The notes under the pieces are model-generated. The model had not been told where the DNA came from and did not search any database. It saw only the letters and a program-made list of their open reading frames with translations. 12,158 nucleotides of DNA from Dictyocoela muelleri (Eukaryota > Microsporidia): NCBI GenBank assembly GCA_016256075.1, contig SDVU01000582.1, positions 1 through 12,158 of the forward strand. The letters are read 5' to 3'. Made by a program: the position numbers and the translations under genes. Below are positions 1-6,803 of this stretch, piece after piece (position 1 is the stretch's first letter; every line of letters begins with the position of its first letter).

Positions 1-120
1 ATTATTTTGCACGAGGCTCTTAATAAATTTTAATTATCAAAAATTGATTTTTTTAAAAATTAAATTAAATTTATTAGAACCATTATTTTGCGGGGTCATT
101 ATTTTGCACAACACTTTTTA
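1..120. repeat. End of an unidentified dispersed repeat with CATTATTTTGC motifs
   Basis: The motif ATTATTTTGC occurs three times, at 1, at about 82 and at about 99, separated by AT-rich sequence. The last two copies lie 17 bases apart around a GGGGT. Closely spaced copies of a short motif suggest the terminus or subterminal region of a DNA transposon that begins outside the window. No coding sequence is visible, and the family cannot be named from this fragment. Confidence 0.35.
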
Positions 121-125
121 ATTAG

Positions 126-376
126 TAGGGGAGATCTTTTCAATTGGAGGGGGTGATCTTTTCAATTAATGAGAGTGATCTTTTCAATTATTGAGGGCGA
201 TATTTGCATTTAGTGAGAGCGATCTTTTCCATTAGTGAGAGCGATCTTTTCCATTAGTGAGAGCGATCTTTTCAATTAGTGAAAGCGATCTTTTTAATTG
301 GTGAGAGCGATCGTTTAAATTAGTTAGAGCGATCTTTTCAATTAGTGAGAGCGATCTTTTCAATTAGTGAAAGCGA
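126..376 (+). repeat. 22-bp minisatellite, left arm
   Basis: About eleven to twelve tandem units of 22 bp, consensus GAGAGCGATCTTTTCAATTA followed by GT. The central units are near-identical and the outer ones are degenerate, with GGGG-type starts at the left and GAAAGCGATTTT at the right. Homogeneous centres with decayed edges are typical of arrays maintained by unequal exchange or slippage. The same unit returns inverted at 1737-2092 and in direct orientation at 10195-10420. Confidence 0.95.
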
Positions 377-404
377 TTTTTATTTTTTTAAAAATTCAAT
401 ACAG

Positions 405-545
405 GGGTTTTTATAGTTATAAAACCCTTTTTTAACTTATACCCCCCCCCCTTTTCAAACTTATAACCCCATTTTAGACTTATAAATCTCTTTTTATAAA
501 GTTATAGAAACATTTTGCCAGAGTTATAGATGATTCCCATACATT
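405..545 (+). repeat. TTATA-type degenerate repeat module, left arm
   Basis: Degenerate tandem units of roughly 20 bases built on TTATA, two to four bases, CCC or similar, then TTTT (for example TTATAAAACCC, TTATAACCCC, GTTATAGAAACATTTTG). A run of nine or more Cs sits near 441. The inverted counterpart is at 1605-1725, and related copies are at 9678-9840 and 10780-10985. Confidence 0.75.
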
Positions 546-559
546 TTTTTCGGTTATTT

Positions 560-1183
560 ATGCTTTTCATCTCTATTTTTAATCCTTATTTTTTAGGCAT
601 TATTTTTAATCCCTATTATCGTATCGTACCATTATTTTTTTAACCCTTAGTTTTTAACACATATTTACCAACAATAATTTTCTAACCCTTATTTTCTAAC
701 CCTTATTTTTTAACCCTTATTTTTTAACCATTAATTTCTAACACTTAATTCTAGCTCTTATTTTTCAACCCTTATTTTTGAACCCTTATTTTTGAACCCT
801 TATTTTGTAATTCTTATTTTTTAACCCTAACTTTTAACGCTTAATTTTTAACCCTTTTAACCCTTACTTTTTTTTACCCCTACTTTTTAACCTTTATTTT
901 TTAACATAACCTTTTTACCTTTACTTTTTAACTCTTACTTTTAGACCATTACTTTTTAAAACTTATTTTTTTACACTTATTTTTTAAAACTTACTTTTTA
1001 ACCCTTATTTTATAACACTCCTTTTTTAACACTCATTCTTTTACTCCTTTTTTACCCTTATTTTTTTACCCGTATTTTTGAACCCTTATTTTTGAACCCT
1101 ACTTTTTAACCCATATTTTTTTCCATATTTTTAACCCATATTTTTAAACGCTTATTTATTAACCCACATTTTCAACCTTTTTT
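560..1183 (+). repeat. AACCCTTATTTTT degenerate array (C-rich on the plus strand)
   Basis: About fifty degenerate units of 10-14 bases with consensus TTTTTAACCCTTA cover this block. The complementary strand reads TAAGGGTTAAAAA. It resembles a telomeric TTAGGG repeat interrupted by A-rich spacers, but spacing and sequence are too irregular to call it telomeric. It forms the inner part of the left arm of the 2 kb inverted repeat. Confidence 0.85.
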
Positions 1184-1195
1184 AAAAAACTTTGA

Positions 1196-1580
1196 TAAAA
1201 ATAAGGGTAAAAATAAGGTAAAAAAAAGTTAAAAAAAGTTAAAAAATAAAGGAAAAAAATAGGGTTAAAAAATAAGGGTTACAATATAAGGGATAAAAAA
1301 TAGGGGTTCAAAAATAAGAGCTGGAAAATTAAGGGTTATAAATTGAGGGTTATAAATTAAGGGCTGAAAAATTAAGGGCTGAAAAATTAAGTGTTAGAAA
1401 TTAAGGGTTAGAAATTAAGGGTTAGAAATAAGTTAGGGTTTAAAATTAAGGGTTAAAAAATAGAGGTTATAAATTAAGTGTTAAAAAATAATTGTTGAAA
1501 CATAATAGTTAAAGAAATAATGGCACGATAATAGGGGCTAAAAATAAGGCTCGAAAAATAGGGGTTAAAATAGAGATTAA
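1196..1580 (-). repeat. AACCCTTATTTTT degenerate array, inverted (G-rich on the plus strand)
   Basis: The plus strand reads AAAATAAGGGTTAGAAATTA-like units, the reverse complement of the block at 560-1183. It is about 240 bases shorter than its partner, so the arms have gained or lost units independently. The switch from C-rich to G-rich occurs within about 20 bases near 1186, at a TTTTTT-AAAAAA junction. Confidence 0.85.
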
Positions 1581-1604
1581 AAACATAATTAATCGATGCA
1601 AATT

Positions 1605-1725
1605 TTCGCAATTTATCCATAACTTTGCAAAATGTTTCTATACCTTTATAAAAATGGTTTTATAAGTTCGCAAAAAGGGTTTATAGTTCGAAAAAAGGGT
1701 TTTTATTATGAAAAACCTTGTAATG
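1605..1725 (-). repeat. TTATA-type module, right arm (inverted)
   Basis: Reverse complement of the module at 405-545. GCAAAATGTTTC at 1627-1638 pairs with GAAACATTTTGC at 507-518, and the nearby AAAAAGGGTTTATAGTTCG units mirror the TTATAAAACCC units of the left arm. Confidence 0.75.
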
Positions 1726-1736
1726 AATACGAAAAA

Positions 1737-2092
1737 TAAAAATCGCGCTCACTAATCGAAAAGATCGCTCTCACTAATCGAAAAGATCGCTCTTACCAAT
1801 TTTAAAGAGCGCTCTCACTAACTGCAAAGAGCGCTCTCACTAATTGAAACGATCGCTCTCACTAATTAAAAAAAAGATCGCGCTCACTAATTGAAAAGAT
1901 CGCTCTCACTAATCGAAAAGATCACTCTCACTAACTGCAAAGAGCGCTCTCACTAATTGAAAAGATCGCTCTCACTAATTGAAAAGATCGCTCTCACTAA
2001 TTGAAAATATCGCCCTCACTAATTGAAAAGATCGCTCTCACTAACTGCAAAGAGCGCTCTCACTAATTGAAAAGATCGCCCTCAATAATTGC
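1737..2092 (-). repeat. 22-bp minisatellite, right arm (inverted)
   Basis: About sixteen units of GATCGCTCTCACTAATTGAA plus two bases, the reverse complement of the left-arm minisatellite. A variant unit, AACTGCAAAGAGCGCTCTCA, recurs at intervals (near 1820, 1935 and 2045). This points to a higher-order repeat of several units in this arm. The left arm has fewer units. Confidence 0.95.
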
Positions 2093-2271
2093 AAAACCCT
2101 GTAAATTATGTAAAAAAGAAACAATAAAAATATTTTTTTAAATCCCAAAATTAGATTCTTCTTCAATTTTTTAAATTCTCAAAAAAAATTTCACCCTTTA
2201 TTTTTTTTTCAAAATTCGTTTTTGAAAAAATAGAAATGTATTTTTTTTCTAACCTAAAAATCGTTTAAGGG

Positions 2272-2303
2272 TTAATATAATTTATTATTAATATAATTTA
2301 TTA
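2272..2303. repeat. Two tandem copies of a 16-bp AT-rich unit
   Basis: TTAATATAATTTATTA occurs twice, head to tail and without a mismatch. The preceding AAATCGTTTAAGGGTTAAT (2258-2276) matches exactly, in inverted orientation, the sequence at 10509-10527, so a repeat boundary lies here. Otherwise 2096-2359 is AT-rich DNA with no gene. Confidence 0.8.
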
Positions 2304-2359
2304 TTAAGTTAAATAAATAATTTTTTTCCCGGGGTTTTTTTCGTTTTTTCGTTTTCGGC

Positions 2360-2725
2360 ATTTTTTCGGTTAGCCGTTAATTTTAAAAAAATATTTATAT
2401 TTAAAAATCTGGTACTTACCCACTTTGAGGCGTCGATAAATTTAAGATGGCAGTAAACCGAAATAAAAATCCATATATCAAATATTCCGCTGTTTAATAA
2501 TCCAGGATTAGTTTTTTAAAATAAATTAAATATTTATACTTTTTCTTAATTTGACTTTGTAAAATAAGAAAAATTTACAAATATTTGGTTTATTTTCAAA
2601 AACTAATCCGGGATTATTGAACAACAGAATATTCGATAAATCGTTTATCATTTCGGTCTATTACTATCTTAAATTTATCTACGGCCCTAAAGCGGGTTAT
2701 TACCAAAAATTTTTTAAGGCTGACG
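2360..2725. mobile_element. Fold-back element with diverged long inverted arms
   Basis: The arms mirror each other about position 2557. Matching anchors are TGGTA at 2410 with TACCA at 2701, GATAAATTTAAGAT near 2434 with its complement near 2670, and AATAATCC.GGATTAG near 2495 with its complement near 2605. The innermost 163 bp (2476-2638) are best conserved and could be a nested MITE. Arms of about 170 bp carry many substitutions, so it is not recent. There is no coding capacity: the reading frame that starts in the right arm at 2617 is a by-product. The ends and any target duplication are not clear. Confidence 0.75.
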
Positions 2726-2749
2726 TGCCTGGAAAAATGAGCTCAGAAT

Positions 2750-2790
2750 GCATGTGCCCGGTTAGCATGTGTCCGAAAAGCATGTGCCCG
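2750..2790 (+). repeat. Three units of a 15-bp GCATGTGCCCG tandem repeat
   Basis: GCATGTGCCCG or GCATGTGTCCG begins at 2750, 2765 and 2780 with an exact 15-base period. In the plus-strand frame it would read a Met-Cys-Pro repeat, but there is no other sign that the region is translated. It sits just outside the right arm of the fold-back element. Confidence 0.8.
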
Positions 2791-2918
2791 AAAATAGGTA
2801 GCTTATTACAAATAGACACTTACTTTAACATTTTTTATTCATTCCCGAAGTATCGAAGGCATCTTAATTTATTGATGGAAGCATGTGTTCGTAACTTCGA
2901 CCCTTTTTCAACCTTTAA

Positions 2919-3297
2919 AAAGCTTTGGATCTAGTATCAAATTTCCCCGGGGGGGGGGAATTTGAGACTATATCAGATCTATGTTAATACTTTTTTTGAA
3001 AAAAATTAATGACTACCGGGGTGGGTTACTTTTATAAATAAAAAATTTTTGATATTTAGCCTTTTAATTCTTTTGAAAACCAGAAAAAAAATAATTCGTT
3101 AAATTAAATATGTTATTATTATAGCATTGGGAATTCTTATTCTGAAAAAAAAATTAAATTTGGTCATAATTTCATTAAAATTTGATTTTAATTCATTGTT
3201 TTAAATTTCAATATTTTTTATGCTTAATTTATAAATAGGGGAAAAATTTGATACTAGATGATCTCGGGGGAAAATATGATACCAGATTCAAAGCTTT
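2919..3297. mobile_element. Small TIR element (MITE-like) with reiterated ends
   Basis: The left end AAAGCTTTGGATCTAGTATC (2919) is matched by its complement ending at 3297 (GATACCAGATTCAAAGCTTT). The subterminal unit GATCTAGTATCAAATTTCCCC is repeated. At the left it is followed by an inverted copy (GGGGGAATTTGAGACTATAT), and at the right two copies lie in tandem (3243 and 3270). Each end is therefore a compound of two units around a G/C run. The 250-bp interior is AT-rich and non-coding. The family is not identified. Confidence 0.7.
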
Positions 3298-3649
3298 CAG
3301 CGGTTAATTAAGGTCAGCCTAAATAACTGTCATATTTAATAAACGTCATAAGTCTTAAAAACGTCAAGATCACCATCTATATCAAATCATATCTTGTCGT
3401 TGTCCAACAACCTTTACTATTCTTCAAAATGGCCTAATATTTTTTATTTTTTGGTGAGTTATTTTATTTTTTTCATCAATTAGGGATGCATTTTCATTTA
3501 TTAATATGATTATTCTAAAAATCTGCTCATAATCTTATCCGGGTTATTCTTTTTGCGAATATTAATTTTCTTATTCATATTTATATTGTATTCTTTTCTA
3601 TTTCTTTGTATATTCTTTTTTTTCAATTATGGATAATATTTTTACTTTG
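3298..3649. other. AT-rich stretch without a recognisable gene
   Basis: No open reading frame or clear repeat is seen. On the minus strand the stretch continues from the integrase fossil at about 3650-4090 and may hold its decayed lysine-rich downstream part, but similarity is too weak to claim. Confidence 0.5.
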
Positions 3650-4090
3650 ACATTTTTTTAACCAAGGCTTCCGAGTTTCTCTTAAAGAAATCTAGAGGTG
3701 AATATTTATGAAAGAGTTAAGATGGTGAAAATCCAATTTTTAGGCTACATGTAAAATTAAGACCTATGAAGATGTTCCTAGTTTACTCGGTCAATGTAGA
3801 TCTACGATAAATTCTGCAAATCATTCCTATTGTAATATTTATTCGCTATGATATTTAGTTGCATGATGGATAGTAAAATGATATGAATTTATGTTTCACG
3901 TTATTTTCGTTGATATATTTTCTAAATTCCAAAGTTATGTACTGTCTTCCTTGGTCAGACAAAAATGTTTTTGGAAACCCGTATTTATAAACCAATTTCT
4001 AAAGGTTTTCAATATGATTTTGGCAGTTGACACGTCCCGAGTCTTTATGATGTAAACTAAAATGAATAATGGAAGAATTTAAGATTTAAA
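3650..4090 (-). pseudogene. Integrase-core fossil (LTR-retroelement type)
   Basis: The minus strand shows a recognisable integrase (rve) core. A block around 3930-3985 contains an Asp-Gln-Gly-Arg-Gln-Tyr motif like the second catalytic aspartate region of retroelement integrases. It is followed by sequence resembling the region leading to the Tyr-Pro motif and the helix beyond it. The copy is broken in several places and is an old fossil. Neither LTRs nor reverse transcriptase are recognised around it. A Ty3-like LTR element is the first guess. Ginger-type DNA transposons and Polintons also carry related integrases and are not excluded. Confidence 0.6.
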
Positions 4091-4401
4091 AGGAAACATA
4101 ATTTATTTAAATGGATTTCTTAAATAGTTTTGTTTAAAACGGTGATTGCGATGTATAATCTATGAAAGTGTTTTTTAAATGTAAATAATAATTTTTTTAT
4201 CTTAGAATCTTAATTTTGTTAAAATTATTCTCAATATGTAACATTTCCCCCATCTTTAAATGGTTTTATATATCTGTATGGAATTTTTCTAATTTTTTTT
4301 TTGAAATTTTCTGTGACATAATTTCCGTAATGATAATCTTTTCAAACTTAAGAGAGTCCATATAAACGTTTATTCAGTTTGTTATTTAGATCTTTCAGTG
4401 C
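4091..4401. other. AT-rich stretch, no gene
   Basis: No open reading frame of useful length and no clear tandem or inverted repeat. It lies between the first integrase fossil and the AAGGCTGTGAG terminal repeat, and may include further decayed retroelement sequence on the minus strand. Nothing firm can be said. Confidence 0.5.
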
Positions 4402-4661
4402 AAGGCTGTGAGTGTGCCCAAACCAAAGGTAGGGGGTCTGGGGTCCTATTTGTTACAAAAAAAAATTATTATGAAAAAATTACATAATTTATTTAAAAAA
4501 TCAAGTTTAATAATTAAATATTATTAATTAATAAATAAATTATATTATCAATCCATTTTTTCCCAATCAGTTCAAATTCATAATTTTTTCATTGTGATAT
4601 TTCCATATAAGTTAATTTAAAAATGAATAAATATATTATTGTTTTATTCCTAATCCTTTTT

Positions 4662-4820
4662 TTCGGTTCTTACCGGGTCTTCATTCCTCCCCCCTAAAAA
4701 ACAGCAAAGTCCTATTCTGAGCATAGGATATGATTATTATTTGAAATAATCATATCCTATGCTCAGAGGAATGGGACTTTAATGTGTTTTAGGTGTTCTA
4801 AAGACCCGGTACGAACCGAA
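4662..4820. mobile_element. 159-bp palindromic MITE
   Basis: Nearly full-length inverted symmetry about position 4741. The ends are TTCGGTTCTTACCGGGTCTT at 4662 and the complement of TTCGGTTCGTACCGGGTCTT ending at 4820. The centre is a perfect 19-bp stem, AGCATAGGATATGATTATT (4720-4738), with its partner across a short loop. Arms differ by a few substitutions and small gaps near the CCTCCCCCC tract. It has no coding capacity and would be mobilised in trans. The superfamily is not assigned because no clear target duplication is visible. Confidence 0.9.
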
Positions 4821-4913
4821 ATACATTGCAATTGTTTTCAATAAGAATATATTGCTTTTGGTACTTGCTATAATTTATAAAATATTGAATGCGTTTTTTT
4901 TATTTTTTTTCTT

Positions 4914-4956
4914 AAGGCTGTGAGAGTTCCCACATTAATGTGGGACTCACAGCCTT
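4914..4956. repeat. 43-bp near-perfect hairpin of the AAGGCTGTGAG repeat
   Basis: AAGGCTGTGAG-AG-TTCCCACATT is followed by its inverted copy AATGTGGGACTCACAGCCTT, with a two-base offset and no loop. It is two terminal repeats of the 4402 family joined head to head. Confidence 0.9.
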
Positions 4957-5555
4957 ACTCCGATCTTTCGATTTGATAAATACTTTTTTATCACTGAAGT
5001 TGAAATTTATTCTATCTTTATTTATTTTATCAAAATATTTATTATTATTTTTATTTTTTAATTTTTTAACATTCTCAATAATTTGTTTTATATCTTTAAT
5101 TTCTGATTGAGTGCATTTAGATCTGCCAAAGCCAAGTCGTGAAGGCAAAAATTGCAGAATATTCGAATAAGTTGAGTTGTAAGCATTTGAAATAAGTTGT
5201 ATGGCATATTTAATTTCATAATTGTTAAGATGCCTTACTTGTTCAATTAATGTTTTATGAGATCTTTCAATAATACTATTTCCTCTCGGATTATAAAGAA
5301 TAATTAACTTCTGCTTTATATCATATTTATTTAGAAGATCTTTAAAATGTTTACTGATAAATTTTTTACCATTTGTCTGAAATTAAACATGATGGTAATA
5401 GATATTATAATAGCCATTCAAGTTCAAGTTGTTTGCATAAATGTTTTGCTGTGATATTTTTTAATAAACATACAATGAAAATCTTGTTGATAAATCGATT
5501 ATATTCAAAATGTAATATTTCTTATTTTCTTTTTCTATGTAAATATGACCTATTA
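4957..5555 (-). pseudogene. Integrase-core fossil (LTR-retroelement type), second copy
   Basis: A minus-strand reading frame covering about 5150-5370 contains NPRGNSIIERSHKTL, the signature around the catalytic glutamate of retroviral-type integrases, followed by a helix-rich stretch and a Pro-Ser-Arg motif. Sequence nearer 5370-5555 resembles the earlier part of the core. The copy is broken and incomplete: no reverse transcriptase or LTR is seen, and both ends are cut by other repeats (the AAGGCTGTGAG hairpin at one side, fold-back element 1 at the other). It is not the same copy as the 3650-4090 fossil, since both cover the catalytic core. Decay is moderate. A Ty3-like element is likely; Ginger or Polinton origin is possible. 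Confidence 0.75.
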
Positions 5556-5556
5556 T

Positions 5557-5575
5557 GTGGCGCGCGCAGTGCGCC
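5557..5575. repeat. GC-rich hairpin, left end of fold-back element 1
   Basis: GGCGCGC pairs with GTGCGCC (one G-T pair) across a three-base loop. It stands out sharply against the AT-rich background and is the same hairpin family found at 6496, 6691, 7502, 7521, 7603 and 11195. TGACCTATTATGT precedes it, as at 6691. Confidence 0.85.
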
Positions 5576-5592
5576 TTTTTTATTACATAAAA

Positions 5593-5663
5593 GTGTCACA
5601 ACGACTCTCGAACCCGCTAAAATTGCCTATCAATTTTTATCTGTACCACTGGACTACAGAACC
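5593..5663 (-). pseudogene. tRNA-like sequence, left end of element 1
   Basis: On the minus strand, GTCCAGTGGTACAGAT resembles a Pol III A box and D arm (compare TGGCTCAGTGGT in many tRNAs). GGGTTCGAGAGTC resembles a B box and T loop about 35 bases later. AAAATT...AATTTT could form an anticodon-type stem, but the loop lacks the usual T before the anticodon. The acceptor stem does not close well. It is therefore a tRNA-derived, SINE-like sequence and not a working tRNA gene. It points away from the palindrome centre toward the GC hairpin. Confidence 0.65.
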
Positions 5664-6408
5664 TAAAATAATAAATTATAATCAATATAACTTTTTTTAA
5701 TAAATTTGTTTGATGATAAAAATTATAGATAATTATATTATATATGACGCAGCGAACCACACGCACCATTAGCGCTTCATTTATTTAATCTAATAAAAAA
5801 ATAGCTTTGCTGTAATTCGAAATCGAAAAAATGCGATCTTAAATATCCATTGAATTTTATACCAAAGGACATAAAAATATAAAAATAAAATTACTTGGGA
5901 AAGAGTTAATTATAACAGCGGAAAGGCAATTATAATAGCAGAGAAAGGTTCTCTCTTTCCTTATATACCCCTCCTCTGAAAAAATATCGTAAATTACAGA
6001 ATATGGCACTAGCATGATAAAATAAAATATACTTTATGTAGTCTTATATACATATTTTAAAAATCGGTGTCAATAAAAACCCTAATTTTCGAGTTTAGTA
6101 AATTTCAAGCAAGGCGCGTATTTACTAAACTTAAAAATATAGGCTTATATTAAAAACTGATTTTTACAATATGTATATAAGACTATATAAAGTAAATTTT
6201 ATTTTTTCTTGCTGATGCCATATTTTGTAGTTTACGATATTTTCTCATAGAGGGGGTATCTAAAGAAAAAAAGAGAACCGAAATTTTTCGATTATTAGAA
6301 AAATTTTACTTATAGTATCTTATTTATTACCCTTTAATATGAATTTGAAACGAAATCTTTATATTCACTAATAAAAAATAGTTATATTGATTATAATTTA
6401 TTATTTAT

Positions 6409-6477
6409 GTTCTGTAGTCCAGTAGTACAGATAATAGTTGCTTGGCAATTTAACGGGTTCGAGCCTCGTTGTGACAC
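6409..6477 (+). pseudogene. tRNA-like sequence, right end of element 1
   Basis: Inverted partner of the tRNA-like sequence at 5593-5663. It has the A-box-like GTCCAGTAGTACAGAT and a B box, GGGTTCGAGCC. AACGG and TCGTT can form a T-arm stem around the B-box loop. Six Ts follow at 6478-6483, a plausible Pol III terminator, and then the GC hairpin at 6496. The acceptor stem is poor, so a functional tRNA is unlikely. Confidence 0.65.
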
Positions 6478-6495
6478 TTTTTTAATAATAAAAAA

Positions 6496-6516
6496 GTGGC
6501 GAGCTGCGCGCGCCAC
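6496..6516. repeat. GC-rich hairpin, right end of element 1
   Basis: GTGGCGAGC pairs with GCGCGCCAC with one mismatch across a TGC loop: nine-base arms, three-base loop, as in the rest of the family. It lies 13 bases after the T-run that follows the tRNA-like sequence. Confidence 0.85.
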
Positions 6517-6690
6517 AATTAAACCAAGACTTCACAGCTATATTAATGTTGAATCAATTGTATTAATTTTTAAAGTATTTTAACACGTGATACCAATCCT
6601 AGATTATTTATTAAAGATACGAAAGGAGGATTAAACAACTATTTAAATTTCATTTAATAAGAGCCTACGAATAAATTTCTGACCTATTAT

Positions 6691-6711
6691 GTCGCGCGCT
6701 CAGCGCGCGAC
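6691..6711. repeat. Perfect GC hairpin, left end of element 2
   Basis: GTCGCGCGC and GCGCGCGAC form a perfect nine-base stem around the loop TCA. It is the cleanest member of the family. Both copies at left ends (here and at 5557) are preceded by TGACCTATTAT. Confidence 0.95.
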
Positions 6712-6733
6712 ATTTTAATAAATAATTAAAAAT

Positions 6734-6803
6734 GGATTCTGTGGGAGTTGAAACCGGGTAAGTGTAGCACAGTATAAATTATGTACCACTGAACCAGAAC
6801 ACC
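6734..6803 (-). pseudogene. tRNA-like sequence, left end of element 2
   Basis: On the minus strand, GGTGTTCTGGTTCAGTGGTA gives a good A-box-like start, and CCGGTTTCAACTCC about 35 bases on is a B-box-like match (canonical GGTTCGANTCC). Start GGTGTTC and end GAATCC can partly pair as an acceptor stem. The anticodon arm is not convincing. It is read as a tRNA-derived SINE-like head, pointing outward to the hairpin at 6691. Confidence 0.65.

Larger units (their letters stand above)
121..2095. repeat. About 2 kb inverted repeat built of satellite modules
   Basis: Three modules occur in order on the left and return as reverse complements in mirror order on the right. Left: 22-bp minisatellite (126-376), TTATA-type module (405-545), TTAACCC-type module (560-1183). 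Right: mirrored TTAACCC module (1196-1580), mirrored TTATA module (1605-1725), mirrored minisatellite (1737-2092). Anchor pairs include GAAACATTTTGC at 507-518 against its complement at 1627-1638. The symmetry axis is near 1186 at the centre and drifts outward because copy numbers and spacers differ. No open reading frame of note lies inside. It could be a fold-back transposon whose arms expanded as satellites, or a satellite array that underwent inverted duplication. Confidence 0.85.
4402..4956. mobile_element. Candidate MITE with AAGGCTGTGAG terminal repeats
   Basis: AAGGCTGTGAGTGTGCCCA at 4402-4420 is matched by the inverted copy TGGGACTCACAGCCTT ending at 4956, giving a possible 555-bp element with 16-19 bp terminal repeats. 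A third copy in direct orientation at 4914 forms a hairpin with the 4956 end. The 4446-4661 interior is AT-rich with no gene, and a different MITE (4662-4820) sits inside. The right boundary abuts the integrase fossil directly, which suggests insertion into it. No target duplication is obvious, so the left and right ends may belong to separate insertions. Confidence 0.5.
5551..6520. mobile_element. Fold-back element 1 with outward tRNA-like ends and GC hairpins
   Basis: A large palindrome of about 970 bp. Reading outward from the centre, both arms hold an inner conserved block (5943-6103 and 6119-6300, roughly 85 per cent alike by eye), an AT-rich spacer, a tRNA-like sequence pointing outward, a T-run and a GC-rich hairpin. 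Anchors are GTTTAGTAAAT at 6093 with its complement at 6119, and GGACTACAGA at 5651 with its complement at 6411. The left arm carries about 150 bp absent from the right (within 5700-5940), including the AT-poor patch near 5746-5780. There is no open reading frame, so it is non-autonomous. The left flank is the integrase fossil. Confidence 0.8.

Noticed and set aside
560-1580. True telomeric repeat array
   Set aside because: Units are irregular (10-14 bases), interrupted by A or T runs and inverted at the centre. No uninterrupted TTAGGG run is present.
121-2095. CRISPR array (regular repeats of about 22 bp)
   Set aside because: Units are directly adjacent with no unique spacers, and the context is eukaryotic.
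2617-2934. Plus-strand reading frame of 105 residues
   Set aside because: Its start lies in the right arm of the 2360-2725 fold-back element and its end in the terminal repeat of the next element. No domain, no coding bias; the Met-Cys-Pro part comes from a 15-bp tandem repeat.
5373-5666. Plus-strand reading frame of 97 residues
   Set aside because: It runs antisense to the integrase fossil and continues through the GC hairpin and tRNA-like end of element 1, so it is a chance frame across two repeats.
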